48,867 bases of DNA, taken from contig QHSP01000056.1 in assembly GCA_003220495.1 (NCBI GenBank), positions 1-48,867 on the forward strand. The letters run 5' to 3'. The notes beneath the pieces are model-generated. The model was given only the letters and a program-made list of their open reading frames with translations, was not told the DNA's origin and did not search any database. The translations under genes were made by a program, and so were the position numbers. The stretch is from Candidatus Rokuibacteriota bacterium (GTDB taxonomy: Bacteria; Methylomirabilota; Methylomirabilia; Rokubacteriales; CSP1-6). This document shows positions 7,853 through 17,062 of this stretch, piece after piece. Position 1 is the first letter of the stretch; each line of letters opens with the position of its first letter.

Positions 7853-8575
7853 TTACCCGCGCACCAGCAGCACGAGCCCGGAGAGCAAGATCAGCACGAA
7901 GACCAGCTGACGGAAGCGTCGCTGGTCCACGCGCTCGAATAGCAGCGCGCCGGTGACCGCGCCGGCGATCGCGGGCAGCGCGAATGCCAGGGTGAGATTC
8001 CAGACTTCGCGCGTCAAGAGCCCGGCCCACCAGTAGCCGACCAGGATCGCGCCCTGGTTCACGACGAAGAAGGCCTGGAGATTGGCCTTGACCGTGCGCG
8101 CGCTCCAGCCCTGCGTGGCCGCATAGAGCACCACCGGCGGGCCCGGCAGACCGACGGCGCCGCCGATGACGCCGGCGAGGACGCCGGCGCCGAGCCCCCA
8201 TCGACGGCCCTCGAGTTTCGTCGGATAGAGCCCTCGGATCTCGAGCACGTACGCCGCGACGAGCATCAGGCCGATGAGCCGGTTCAAGGCGCTCGCGGGG
8301 AGCGCCGCGAGCCCCCACACGCCCAGCGGCGTGCCGGCGACGGTGCCGACGAGCAGATCGAGGATCGCGCGCGCGACCACGTCGCGGCGGAGCTGGACCA
8401 GCATCGCCAGCGAGAAGAGGGCCGCGTAGATCGTCAGCAGCACGATCGCGTCCGGGGTCGACATCAGATACGGCAGGAAGGCGAGCGCGACCAGCGCGAT
8501 GCCGAACCCCGCGAGCCCCATCACGAAGCTCGCCGCGGCGATGACGCCGGCGGCCGCCGCCCACGCGAGTGTCAC
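7853..8575 (-). CDS. TauE/SafE (TSUP) family permease
   Basis: A 240-residue integral membrane protein with about seven or eight predicted helices in two halves. The first half contains SFVMGLAGFGIALVALAF, a typical TSUP motif, and the second contains GGAVGLPGPPVVLYA. TSUP members move sulfite, sulfoacetate, taurine-derived compounds or other small anions across the inner membrane; the substrate here cannot be read from sequence. I chose the GTG at 8575 because the frame upstream runs into the preceding gene and lacks membrane character. It starts 10 bases after the enoyl-CoA hydratase-like stop, so it belongs to that operon. Sulfur genes elsewhere in the window make a sulfur anion an attractive guess, nothing more. 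Confidence 0.82.
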   Translation of the reverse strand: MTLAWAAAAGVIAAASFVMGLAGFGIALVALAFLPYLMSTPDAIVLLTIYAALFSLAMLVQLRRDVVARAILDLLVGTVAGTPLGVWGLAALPASALNRLIGLMLVAAYVLEIRGLYPTKLEGRRWGLGAGVLAGVIGGAVGLPGPPVVLYAATQGWSARTVKANLQAFFVVNQGAILVGYWWAGLLTREVWNLTLAFALPAIAGAVTGALLFERVDQRRFRQLVFVLILLSGLVLLVRG

Positions 8576-8585
8576 GCGGAGAGAA

Positions 8586-9461
8586 TCAGTCGCGCGACGC
8601 CGAGGACGGGCGCGAGCGCCACCAGGGATAGAACGGCGGCAGGTCCACGCTCGGCCGCAGCGGGAACCGCGCCGGACGCTTCTCGAGGAAGGCCGTGATG
8701 CCTTCCCGGGCGTCCGCCGAGCGTCCGGTCCAGAACATCGCCTGCGAGTCCAGAAGGTGCGCGTCCATCGGATTGTCGGCGCCAAGGAGCTTCCACATCA
8801 TCTGTCGGGCCAGGGTCACCGAGATCGCCGAGGTGTTGTCGGCGATCTCACGGGCCAGCTGTCGGGCGGCCGAGAGCAACGCGTCCGGCGCGACGACCCG
8901 GCTCACGAGCCGGCCGGCCAGCGCCTCCTCGGCGCTGAAGACGCGCCCCGTGTAAACCCACTCGGCGGCCTGGCTGATCCCGACGAGCCGCGGCAGGAAC
9001 CACGTGCTGCAGGCCTCGGGCACGACGCCGCGCCGCGCGAAGACGAAGCCGATCCGCGCCGCCGAGGACGCGATGCGGATGTCCATCGGGAGGGTCATGG
9101 TGATTCCAAACCCGACCGCCGGACCGTTGATCGCCGCGATCACGGGCTTCTTCATGTCGAAGATCCGCAAGGTCACGGTGCCGCCGCCGTCGCGATGCTC
9201 CTCGGCGGTGGCGGCGCGGCCTCGTGCGGCCGTGTCGAACGTCGACCCACCCGAACCGAGATCGGCGCCCGCGCAGAACGCGCGGCCCGCGCCGGTCACG
9301 ATGACCGCGCGCACGGAGTCGTCGGCGTCGGCGCGGTCCCACGCCTCGCCGAGCTCGCGCAGCATCGTCGTCGTGACCGCGTTGAGCCGGTCCGGCCGGT
9401 TCAAGGTCACCGTGCAGACTCCGTCCTCGACGTCGTAGCGGATCTCGGAGAAGGGCGTCAC
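8586..9461 (-). CDS. Enoyl-CoA hydratase/isomerase (crotonase) family protein
   Basis: A 291-residue crotonase-fold protein. The oxyanion-hole region AFCAGADLG and the AINGPAVGFG turn are present. Against rat enoyl-CoA hydratase, the second catalytic Glu is kept (AAEWVYTG) but the first aligns with Phe in RIGFVFARRG, and the conserved PGAGG is PEACS. It is therefore of the VPEA subgroup, and hydration versus isomerisation or another CoA reaction is open. The start is a GTG at 9461 whose last two bases are the first two of the TGA ending the AsmA-like gene (GTGA overlap). This fixes the start and implies coupling. A longer in-frame reading upstream is only the shadow of that gene. Confidence 0.85.
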   Translation of the reverse strand: MTPFSEIRYDVEDGVCTVTLNRPDRLNAVTTTMLRELGEAWDRADADDSVRAVIVTGAGRAFCAGADLGSGGSTFDTAARGRAATAEEHRDGGGTVTLRIFDMKKPVIAAINGPAVGFGITMTLPMDIRIASSAARIGFVFARRGVVPEACSTWFLPRLVGISQAAEWVYTGRVFSAEEALAGRLVSRVVAPDALLSAARQLAREIADNTSAISVTLARQMMWKLLGADNPMDAHLLDSQAMFWTGRSADAREGITAFLEKRPARFPLRPSVDLPPFYPWWRSRPSSASRD

Positions 9462-12421
9462 TGCTCGATCTGGAACTCGATACGACCTTCGGCGGCTTCG
9501 TCGCTCGCCGGGGCCTGGGTCGTGCTGGAGAGCAACCGCTCGGCGGGAATCCCCTCGGTCTTCACGAGGGCTTCGCGGACCGCCGCGACGCGGCGCTCGA
9601 GCAGCTCGCTCATCTGCGCATCGGGAAGCGGCTCGCGCTGGCGAAGGGCGGCGAGCTGCTCTTCGCCCGACGCGGGCGGCGTGACGCCGGGCAGCTGCTC
9701 CTTGAACGCGGCCGTGACGGCGGTGTTGAAGTCCGGTAGCCCGCGCGCCTTCTGGAGGCGCTGAATCCTCAGCGTCACCTCCTGCGCCTTGAGGCTCTCG
9801 GCGTCGCGCGGCGCCGCGACCGGCGCCAGGGCGAGCTTGATCATCGGCGCCTGCTTGAGGAAGTCGGCCACCTCGGTCAGGTGCTTGCCCATCTCGGGAT
9901 CCACGTCCGCGCTGCCGGCGGCGAACGTGACCGGGTCGACCTGGAGATCTTCCAGCGAGTCGCCCTTGCCCTTGAAGACCTTGCTGATCGAGCGGAACGG
10001 CGCGCTCACGATGTTGACGACCGCGTTCCGGACCGCGGTCCAGATCGCGTCGCTCATGCCCGTCTTCACCTGATTCAGCTCGCCCGAGAGCGGGACGTTG
10101 ACCTGGATGCCGTTGTCCGCGTCGGTGATGAGCGCGACGATCATGCCGAGCGGCAGACCGATCTTCTTTTTGACCTCGTCGTTCTGCCGCGTGGGCGCGA
10201 CGGTCAGGTTCCGCACGATGACCTCGTTCTCGGCCGTGAGCTGGTTCTTCTCGATCCGGTAGTGAACCTTGACCGCGAGCTGACCCGTCTTCATCGCCCA
10301 CGCGATGATCGGGTCGGCATAGGGATTCACGCTCGTCAGCTTGAAGTCGCGCAGCTCACCGGCCAGATCGGCGTACACCTCGCCGAACGGCGCGATCTCG
10401 CCCTTGAGATCGAACACCGAGCTGCCGCCGATGACCGCCTCGGTCGCGAGCCGCGCGCGGCGGCCGGGAGTCGAGCTGAGGCCCTCGATCGTCAGCCCGA
10501 ACCGCGAGATCGTCTCGGTGAAGGGCGGCGCCGTCGTGCGATCGACGAACTGGGCGCGGCCCTCCTGGATGACGATCATGCCGATCTCGACGGGGATCGG
10601 CAGCCCGCCGGGCTGCTCGGGCTTGGCGCGCGCTGCCGGCGCCAACCCATCCCTCTTCGGCGGCTCGGACGCGGGCGCTTCGGGCTTCGGCGCATCGGCT
10701 TTCGCCGGATCGGCGAAGAGCTTTCGGAGCGAGATCGAGCCGTCTGGGTCGCGCTCGACGCGAACGTCCGGCTTGGTCAGCGCGATCTTCGACACCTTCG
10801 CGTACGTCGGCCACGAGAAGTCGATGCCGTCGAGCGCCAGGCGGTCGAAGCGCGCCGTCGGAGTCGTCTCGCCCGGCGCGAAGAGGGCGAACTTCTCGAT
10901 CCAGTTCCTTCCGCGCGACGTCGCCGTGAGCGTGCCGTTGTCGATGGTCACGTGATTGCGGCTGTCGGCGTTGAAGGAGCCGGCGAACCGCGCCCTGACC
11001 GGCATGTACGGCTGGAACGGCTCGACCGTTCCGCCGCGCAGGGTGCTCTCGAAATCGATGTCGAAGGGCACCGGCGTGACCGCGCCCTTCAGCTCGACTC
11101 GCCCCGACTTCGGCATCTTCATCGAGACGGCGAAGGTCGCCGGCCCGGTGACGGGCCAGCTGATGTCCTTCACGTCCGCCGACAGATCCGTGACCGTCAG
11201 CGTGGTGAGGGGCTTGACGGCCTCGTCCCTGAACGCCAGCTCCGCTCGGCGCAACGTGATCTGCTCGACCTTCACCTTGAAGTCGGGCTTGGCCGAGTCG
11301 GCCACCGCGGCGCGAGCTGGTTCGGCCCCGGCAGGTCGAGCCGAGTCGGCGGCCGCAAGACTCGCCGCGACAGGCGGAGGCGCCGCGTCGTTCGCCGCGC
11401 CGCGTGGTCCGGCGAGGGCCGTGAGATCGATCCGCTGCTGAGCGTCTCGAACGGCGCGGCCCGCGAGCCCTTCGATCCCGAGCGCGCCGATCGTCACCGA
11501 GCGCGCGGCGAAGTCGGCCTCCTTGATCTCGAGATCGAGACGCGAAACTTTGAGAAAGGGCTCGGTGCGGCCGGTCTGGAAGACTTCGACGCCGGCCGTC
11601 GTCATCTTGCCCTGAACGCTGCCGCGCTTGAGTCCTGTCGGTCCAAGCTCGACGGCGGCCGTCATCGCGAGGCTGACCCGTCCGGAGCGGGGCGCGGCCG
11701 GGACGCTCGCAGGCAGATAGACCTGAACCGGAGCCAGGTCGAAGCCCTCGATGGTCGCGCGCGCCTTTGCCGCCAGCGGGGCGAGCACGAGCGAATCGCT
11801 CATCACCGCGATCGGCGCGTCGTTCAGCTTGAAGCTCAGTTGCAGGCGGCCTGGCTGCGCGCCGGGCCCGATCATCAGGCCGTTCGCCGCGAGGTTCAGG
11901 TCGTCGATCCGCCAGACGCTCTCGGGGGAGGTTGTCTGGTCTCGCCCGACACCCGTCAAGCGCTGCACGGTCAGGCGCTCCAGGGTCACCGTCCACTTCG
12001 AGGGCTCCTTGGACGGCTCGCCTCCCTTGAAGAGATCCAGCAAATCGGAGAAGTCGAACTCGGTGGGGCCGCGGCGCAGAACCTGGACCTTCGGCGCCAC
12101 CACCGTGATCTCGGTCACGCGCACGTGGCGGACGAAGAACGGCAGATAGTCGAGCCGAACGTCGATACGCTCGATCTCGTATGCTCGTTCGTTCGTGCCG
12201 GGCGCCTGCACCTTCACGCCCTTCAGCGCCAGGTGGCCCGTGAAGAGATTCAGGTCGACGTCGTCCAGCAGCAGGATGCGGTGTGTGAGCTTGGGGACCT
12301 GAGCGATCGCGACGCGGCGCACGATCTCGGGCAGAACCGCCAGGAACAGCCCACCGAGCACCACCATCGCCACGAAGACGCCGACCAGGATCTTGCGCGC
12401 GCGGCCGGAGACGCGGAACAT
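9458..12421 (-). CDS. AsmA-like DUF748 envelope protein
   Basis: A 987-residue protein with an N-terminal transmembrane helix (about 9-30, KILVGVFVAMVVLGGLFLAV), a long beta-rich body typical of AsmA/DUF748 proteins, and two low-complexity Ala/Pro-rich linkers (about 340-375 and 560-600). AsmA-like proteins span the periplasm and are linked to lipid movement or outer-membrane assembly. The last 170 residues contain DPVTFAAGSADVDPEM and a separated LLERRVAAVREAL, which resemble an OmpA-like fold with an insertion. The ATG is at 12421, just after repeat copies B and C. The 3' end overlaps the crotonase gene by four bases. The link between an envelope protein and a CoA enzyme is unexplained. Confidence 0.85.
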   Translation of the reverse strand: MFRVSGRARKILVGVFVAMVVLGGLFLAVLPEIVRRVAIAQVPKLTHRILLLDDVDLNLFTGHLALKGVKVQAPGTNERAYEIERIDVRLDYLPFFVRHVRVTEITVVAPKVQVLRRGPTEFDFSDLLDLFKGGEPSKEPSKWTVTLERLTVQRLTGVGRDQTTSPESVWRIDDLNLAANGLMIGPGAQPGRLQLSFKLNDAPIAVMSDSLVLAPLAAKARATIEGFDLAPVQVYLPASVPAAPRSGRVSLAMTAAVELGPTGLKRGSVQGKMTTAGVEVFQTGRTEPFLKVSRLDLEIKEADFAARSVTIGALGIEGLAGRAVRDAQQRIDLTALAGPRGAANDAAPPPVAASLAAADSARPAGAEPARAAVADSAKPDFKVKVEQITLRRAELAFRDEAVKPLTTLTVTDLSADVKDISWPVTGPATFAVSMKMPKSGRVELKGAVTPVPFDIDFESTLRGGTVEPFQPYMPVRARFAGSFNADSRNHVTIDNGTLTATSRGRNWIEKFALFAPGETTPTARFDRLALDGIDFSWPTYAKVSKIALTKPDVRVERDPDGSISLRKLFADPAKADAPKPEAPASEPPKRDGLAPAARAKPEQPGGLPIPVEIGMIVIQEGRAQFVDRTTAPPFTETISRFGLTIEGLSSTPGRRARLATEAVIGGSSVFDLKGEIAPFGEVYADLAGELRDFKLTSVNPYADPIIAWAMKTGQLAVKVHYRIEKNQLTAENEVIVRNLTVAPTRQNDEVKKKIGLPLGMIVALITDADNGIQVNVPLSGELNQVKTGMSDAIWTAVRNAVVNIVSAPFRSISKVFKGKGDSLEDLQVDPVTFAAGSADVDPEMGKHLTEVADFLKQAPMIKLALAPVAAPRDAESLKAQEVTLRIQRLQKARGLPDFNTAVTAAFKEQLPGVTPPASGEEQLAALRQREPLPDAQMSELLERRVAAVREALVKTEGIPAERLLSSTTQAPASDEAAEGRIEFQIEQ

Positions 12422-12438
12422 CAGACCTCCACTCCTTT

Positions 12439-12487
12439 GCGCGCCTGGGGCGGGCGGGGCCCCAGCCCCGCGACGGCCTGCGGCGCG
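12439..12487 (+). repeat. 49-base palindromic intergenic repeat, copy B
   Basis: The same core as copy A (GGCGGGGCCCCAGCCCCGCG) with GCGCGCC at the left and GCGCG at the right. It forms a close direct pair with copy C (61-base period) immediately upstream of the AsmA-like gene. Confidence 0.85.
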
Positions 12488-12499
12488 GACTACTTATAC

Positions 12500-12548
12500 G
12501 CGCGCCTCGACCGGCGGGGCCCCAGCCCCGCGACGATCTGCGGCGCGC
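12500..12548 (+). repeat. 49-base palindromic intergenic repeat, copy C
   Basis: The best-preserved copy: outer GCGCGC ends, identical core, and CTCGACC left flank like copy A. It lies directly downstream of the small lipoprotein stop (12559) on the minus strand, where a transcript hairpin could act as a terminator or 3'-end protector. Confidence 0.85.
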
Positions 12549-12558
12549 ACTGCGGAAA

Positions 12559-12834
12559 TCAGCTCGAGCGCTGGTAGCCCGCGCCCGTCATGCAGTCGCT
12601 GAATGCATTAGCCTGCCGCGACTCTTGAGCGGCAATGCGACCAACGTCGAGCAGGCCGCCGAGAATCAGATCCGGCCCCGGTCCGATCTCGAACGCCTTC
12701 CTGGCGCATTCGACCTCGACGAGGGAGACGTCCTGGAACATGGCCCCGGGCTTTTTCCACTCGGTTCCTCGGAGATCCAGGGTGCAACCCGTGAGCAGCA
12801 GCACCGCGGCCAGCAAGGCGGCATAGGCTCGCAT
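12559..12834 (-). CDS. Small lipoprotein of unknown function
   Basis: A 91-residue protein. The signal peptide MRAYAALLAAVLLLTGC contains a clear lipobox (LLTGC, acylated Cys17). The mature part has two more Cys (VECARKAFE and FSDCMTGAGY) that could form a disulfide, and ends GYQRSS. This Cys pattern and length are common in small Gram-negative envelope lipoproteins of unknown function. It has its own divergent upstream region (12835-13012) and is followed by repeat copies C and B. I do not recognise a named family. Confidence 0.75.
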   Translation of the reverse strand: MRAYAALLAAVLLLTGCTLDLRGTEWKKPGAMFQDVSLVEVECARKAFEIGPGPDLILGGLLDVGRIAAQESRQANAFSDCMTGAGYQRSS

Positions 12835-13012
12835 GAAGTCTCCTCTCGTTCGGAGCTACGAGGATACCAGGGAATCGATCGGGCGGGCCGACCGGCAAGA
12901 ATCGGGCAATTCACCCGGGGCCGCGAGCCAGCGGCCGCCAAAACGCTGTAATTCCTCGTGATTGCCGGTGGCACGCGGCCTGCTTAGTAATGGCGTCAGA
13001 GGAGGACGGGCG

Positions 13013-13186
13013 ATGGCACTGGCGAACTTGATCGCGTACATGGTCGTGTTCGGACTTCCGATCTGGCTCGTTGCCGAGGAGATCGTTCATCGGGTCGCTT
13101 CGATGCAAAAGGCCGAGGCCGCGCAACCGGCCGGCCTCAAGCGACGCGCCCCCGAGGGCGTGGGCGCTCACGCGTCGTTCGTCTAG
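13013..13186 (+). CDS. Small single-pass membrane protein
   Basis: A 57-residue protein. The ATG at 13013 has a strong GGAGG ribosome site seven bases upstream; an earlier in-frame ATG lacks one. Residues about 5-24 ([20 protein letters not shown]) form one transmembrane helix, followed by a basic, probably cytoplasmic, tail. No family is recognised. It lies upstream of mscL on the same strand with a 127-base gap. Confidence 0.6.
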   Translation: MALANLIAYMVVFGLPIWLVAEEIVHRVASMQKAEAAQPAGLKRRAPEGVGAHASFV

Positions 13187-13313
13187 CCTGCCTCGGGGCC
13201 GGGTCTCACCGGCCCCTCGCGCCCCGCCAGGCGCCCGTTGTAGAGTGTGCGCACTCCGAGTTGGCCAGGAGGGCGCACCACGCGCTCGCGCCGCTCGGAC
13301 AGGGGAGAGGCCC

Positions 13314-13745
13314 ATGCTGAGCGAATTCAAGACGTTCATCATGCGGGGCAACGTTGTCGATCTGGCGGTCGGGGTGATCATCGGCGCCGCGTTCGGCAGT
13401 ATCGTCACCTCGCTCGTCAACGACGTCCTGATGCCGCCGATCGGGCGGCTCCTCGGCGGCGTGGACTTCAAGGATTTCTTCATCAGCCTCTCGGGGCAGT
13501 CCTTCCCGACGCTCGCCGCTGCGAAGGCCGCCGGAGCGCCAACGCTCAACTACGGCCTGTTTTTGAACTCGGTGATCAACTTCCTCATCATCGCCGCCGC
13601 GGTTTTCCTCATGGTCCAGCAAGTGAACCGCATGTTCCCGAAGCCGGCGGCGCCGGCGATGAAGGAGTGCGCGTGGTGCGCGACATCGATCCCGGCCGCA
13701 GCCAAGCGGTGCCCGCACTGCACGTCGAACCTGTCGGGGGCCTGA
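13314..13745 (+). CDS. mscL: Large-conductance mechanosensitive channel with C-terminal zinc ribbon
   Basis: A 143-residue protein. Residues 1-108 are Msc[21 protein letters not shown] begins the first pore helix, NDVLMPPIG follows, and [17 protein letters not shown] is the second helix. The channel opens under membrane tension to release osmolytes. The usual amphipathic C-terminal bundle is replaced by a short Pro-rich hinge and a zinc ribbon, CAWC...CPHC (Cys119, 122, 133, 136). Such ribbons occur in some MscL proteins, but their role is unclear. The ATG at 13314 is preceded by GGGGAGAGG. It appears monocistronic, with the MFS gene 109 bases downstream. Confidence 0.95.
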   Translation: MLSEFKTFIMRGNVVDLAVGVIIGAAFGSIVTSLVNDVLMPPIGRLLGGVDFKDFFISLSGQSFPTLAAAKAAGAPTLNYGLFLNSVINFLIIAAAVFLMVQQVNRMFPKPAAPAMKECAWCATSIPAAAKRCPHCTSNLSGA

Positions 13746-13854
13746 GCGAGCCCGCTGGAAGCACCGAAGATCCGTTCCACCGCCCGGCTCGTGCTGAAGA
13801 AGATCGCCCGGTGACAGGCCCCGGCTGCGGCGCGCGCGCGGACACTCCGGGCCG

Positions 13855-15063
13855 GTGACCTATCCCCACGGTCTGCGCGCGCTGAATCACGACGAGTTCC
13901 GTCGCTTTTACTTCTCTCAGCTCGCGGCGCAGGTCGGAAGCTGGATGCAGAACGTGGCGCAGGCCTGGCTCGTCCTGCAGCTGACCAACTCGCCCTTCAA
14001 GCTCGGGCTCCTCGCGACCTTGCAGTTCTCGCCGGTGCTGCTGTTTTCGATCGTCAGCGGCGCCGTGGCCGACCGCCTGCCGAAGCGCCCGCTCCTCGTC
14101 GCGACCCAGACCACGCTCGCCTGCCAGGGGCTGTTGCTGGCCATGCTGGTGGCGACCGGTCACGTCGAGTACTGGCACGTCGCGGCGCTGGGCCTGGCGC
14201 TCGGCTTCGCCAACGTCGCCGATCAGCCGGCGCGCCAGTCGTTCGTGATGGAGCTGGTTGGCCGCGCCGACGTGTCGAGCGCGGTCGCGCTCAATTCGGC
14301 CGGGTTCAACCTCGCGCGGATCGTCGGGCCGGCCATCGCGGGCGTGGTGATCGGGCGCTTCGGCGTGGGGCCGACGTTCTTCATCAACAGCCTCGGCTTC
14401 ATCGGCGTCATCGTCACGCTCTTGCGGATGAAGACGCGCGGCCAGCCGTCCGACGCCCCGCGGGCGTCGATCTTCGAGGAGATCGCCGAAGGCATGCGCT
14501 ACGCCGCGGCCACGCCGCGACTCCGGCTCGCCATCGGCCTCGTCTTCGTGGTGAGTCTCTGCGTCTTCAACTTCAGCGTCTACGTGCCGCTCCTGGCCAA
14601 GAACGTGCTCGGGCTCGGCGCTGAAGGCTTCGGATTCCTGATGGCGTCCCTCGGCGCGGGCGCGGTGGGCGGAGCGCTCACCGTCGGCGCACGCGCCTCG
14701 CGCTACCCGTCGATCCGCTCGATGCTCGTGTCGGCCACGCTGGCGCTCGGCATGCTCCTGGGGCTCGGCGTGACCCGGCGCATCGAGCTGGCGGTGCCGC
14801 TGCTCTTCTTCACCGGCTACTGGGGCATCATGCTGATGGCGAGCTGCAACACGTCGATCCAGCTCCAGGCGCCCGACGCCCTCCGCGGGCGCGTGATGAG
14901 CATCTACACGTGGGTGTCGGGCGGCGTCTTTCCGATCGGCGCGTTCATCGTCGGCACGATCTCACAGTGGTGGGGCGTGTCGGCGGCGTTCCTCTGGAAC
15001 GGCGCGCTCGGCCTGAGCGCCGTGGGCGCCCTCCTGCTCTGGTGGCGCCTCCGGCGCGACTGA
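13855..15063 (+). CDS. MFS transporter (MFS_3/EntS-like exporter)
   Basis: A 402-residue protein with about 12 membrane helices. The N-terminal DEFRRFYFSQLAAQVGSWMQNVAQAWLVL (residues about 14-42) and VADQPARQSFVMELVG are signatures of the MFS_3 group, which includes the enterobactin exporter EntS. The loop between helices 2 and 3 carries DRLPKRPLL. Family members export small molecules, siderophores or drugs; the substrate is unknown. The start is a GTG at 13855. It is convergent with prpE, whose stop is only 13 bases away. Confidence 0.88.
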   Translation: MTYPHGLRALNHDEFRRFYFSQLAAQVGSWMQNVAQAWLVLQLTNSPFKLGLLATLQFSPVLLFSIVSGAVADRLPKRPLLVATQTTLACQGLLLAMLVATGHVEYWHVAALGLALGFANVADQPARQSFVMELVGRADVSSAVALNSAGFNLARIVGPAIAGVVIGRFGVGPTFFINSLGFIGVIVTLLRMKTRGQPSDAPRASIFEEIAEGMRYAAATPRLRLAIGLVFVVSLCVFNFSVYVPLLAKNVLGLGAEGFGFLMASLGAGAVGGALTVGARASRYPSIRSMLVSATLALGMLLGLGVTRRIELAVPLLFFTGYWGIMLMASCNTSIQLQAPDALRGRVMSIYTWVSGGVFPIGAFIVGTISQWWGVSAAFLWNGALGLSAVGALLLWWRLRRD

Positions 15064-15075
15064 CGGCGGGGCGCC

Positions 15076-16977
15076 CTACTTCTTCGGGTAACCCCGGGTG
15101 CCGAGCGCTTCGGTGATCTCGGTGAGGATCACCGGATCGTCGATCGTCGCCGGCGCGACATACTCCTGGCCGTCGGCGATCTTCTTGATCGTCCCGCGCA
15201 GGATCTTGCCCGAGCGCGTCTTGGGCAGGCGCTTGACGACGAGCGCGGTCTTGAACGCGGCGACCGGACCGATCCGCTCGCGCACCTTCTCGACCAGCTC
15301 CCGGACGATCTCGCCCTCGTCGCGCGCGACCCCGGCTTTGGTGACGACGAAGCCGACGGGAACCTCGCCCTTGATCTCGTCGGCGACACCGACGACCGCG
15401 CACTCGGCGATATCGGGATGGGCGGCCAGCACCTCCTCCATCGCGCCGGTCGAGAGGCGATGTCCCGCGACGTTGATGATGTCGTCGACGCGACTCATGA
15501 TGTAGACGTAGCCGTCGGCGTCCTTGTAGCCCGCGTCGCCGGTCAGGTAGTGGCCGGGATGCGTCGTGAGATAGGACTTCTCGTACCCGGCGTCGTTGTT
15601 CCAGAGGGTCGGCAGGCATCCCGGCGGCAGCGGCAGCCGGAGCGCGATCGAGCCGATCTGACCCGCCGGCGTCTCCTGATTGTCCTCGCCCAGCACACGG
15701 ACGTCGTAGCCCGACACCGGCTTCGTGGGCGACCCCGGCTTCACCGGCAGCATGCCCAGGCCGACGCAGTTCGCGGCGATCGGCCACGCCGTTTCGGTCT
15801 GCCACCAGTGGTCGACCACGGGCACGCGCAGGCGGTCCTCCGCCCAGTGGAGCGTGTCGGGGTCGCAGCGCTCGCCCGCGAGGAAGAGGGTACGGAACCG
15901 CGCGAGGTCGTACTTCGCCATGTACGTCCCGTGCGGGTCCTCTTTCTTGATCGCGCGAAACGCCGTCGGCGCGGTGAAGAGCGCGTTGACCCCGTGGTCG
16001 GCGCTGACGCGCCAGAACGCGCCGGGGTCGGGTGTGCCGACCGGCTTGCCCTCGTAGAGGATCGTCGTGCAGCCCTTGAGCAGCGGCGCGTAGACGATGT
16101 AGGAGTGGCCGACGACCCAGCCGATGTCCGAGGCGGCCCAGAACGTTTCTCCGGATCCCATGCCGTAGACCGCGTTCATCGACCACTTGAGCGCGACGGC
16201 GTGACCGCCGTTGTCGTGCACCACGCCCTTGGGAATGCCGGTCGTGCCCGAGGTGTAGAGGATGTAGAGCGGATCGGTGGCGGGGACCGGCACGCACTCG
16301 ACCGGCGTGGCGCCGGCCAGCGCGTCGTTCCAGTCGATGTCGCGCCCGCGCACCATCGGTGCCGTCTCCTGCGGCCGCTGGAGGATCACGCAGCGGTCCA
16401 CCTTGTGCCGCGCCAGCTCGATCGCGACGTCGAGCAGCGGCTTGTAGGGGATGACGCGGTTGACCTCGATGCCGCAGGAGGCGGAGAGAATCGCCGTGGG
16501 CCTGGCGTCGTCGATCCGCTTGGCGAGCTCGTTGGAGGCGAAGCCGCCGAAGACCACGGAGTGGATCGCGCCCAGGCGCGCGCACGCGAGCATCGCGATC
16601 ACGGCCTCGGGCACCATCGGCATGTAGATGATCACGCGGTCGCCCTTGTCGATTCCCTGACGCCGGAGCATGCCGGCGCAGAGGGCGACCGCGTCGCGGA
16701 GCTCGAAGTAGGTGTACGTCCGCACCGTGCCGGTGACCGGGCTGTCGTAGACGAGCGCCCGCTGCTTGCCGCGGCCTCGATCGACGTGCAGGTCGAGCGC
16801 GTTGTAGCACGTGTTGAGCTCGCCGCCGGTGAACCAGCGATAGAAGGGCCGGCGCGAGTCGTCGAAGACTCGGTCCCAGCGTCGGTCCCAGTGGATGTCC
16901 TCCGCGGCCGCGGCCCAGAAGCCCTGGGGATCCCGCATCGACCGCGCGTATGTCTCGTCGTAGATGCTCTTCGCCAT
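15076..16977 (-). CDS. prpE: Propionyl-CoA synthetase
   Basis: A 633-residue AMP-forming acyl-CoA ligase. It converts propionate (possibly also acetate), ATP and CoA to the acyl-CoA via an acyl-adenylate. The P-loop-like YTSGTTGIPKGVVHDNGGHA and SDIGWVVGHSYIVYAPLLKG match PrpE. VDHWWQTETAWPIA is the adenylate-binding motif, and PKTRSGKILRG carries the catalytic, acetylation-controlled lysine (Lys591, at the same place as in Salmonella PrpE). The ATG at 16977 has an AGGAGG site eight bases upstream; the open frame further upstream is the antisense shadow of the reductase gene. It is divergent from the sulfite reductase operon across a 129-base gap. Acetyl-CoA synthetase is the alternative, but the length and motifs favour PrpE. 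Confidence 0.88.
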   Translation of the reverse strand: MAKSIYDETYARSMRDPQGFWAAAAEDIHWDRRWDRVFDDSRRPFYRWFTGGELNTCYNALDLHVDRGRGKQRALVYDSPVTGTVRTYTYFELRDAVALCAGMLRRQGIDKGDRVIIYMPMVPEAVIAMLACARLGAIHSVVFGGFASNELAKRIDDARPTAILSASCGIEVNRVIPYKPLLDVAIELARHKVDRCVILQRPQETAPMVRGRDIDWNDALAGATPVECVPVPATDPLYILYTSGTTGIPKGVVHDNGGHAVALKWSMNAVYGMGSGETFWAASDIGWVVGHSYIVYAPLLKGCTTILYEGKPVGTPDPGAFWRVSADHGVNALFTAPTAFRAIKKEDPHGTYMAKYDLARFRTLFLAGERCDPDTLHWAEDRLRVPVVDHWWQTETAWPIAANCVGLGMLPVKPGSPTKPVSGYDVRVLGEDNQETPAGQIGSIALRLPLPPGCLPTLWNNDAGYEKSYLTTHPGHYLTGDAGYKDADGYVYIMSRVDDIINVAGHRLSTGAMEEVLAAHPDIAECAVVGVADEIKGEVPVGFVVTKAGVARDEGEIVRELVEKVRERIGPVAAFKTALVVKRLPKTRSGKILRGTIKKIADGQEYVAPATIDDPVILTEITEALGTRGYPKK

Positions 16978-17062
16978 CGATGAGCCCTCCTGCGATCCCG
17001 CCGCCGGGCGGCCCGGGAACGTTAGCACGGCCCTCGGCCGCACCGCCAAGGCGATCCACCTC

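Noticed and set aside
8586-10301. Long N-terminal extension of the crotonase-family protein
   Set aside because: The extension overlaps the AsmA-like coding sequence in another frame; the GTGA overlap at 9461 gives a normal-length crotonase.
9881-12577. An 898-codon open frame antisense to the AsmA-like gene
   Set aside because: Arg/Asp-rich low-complexity product and no recognisable domain; the opposite strand encodes a DUF748 protein with a membrane helix.
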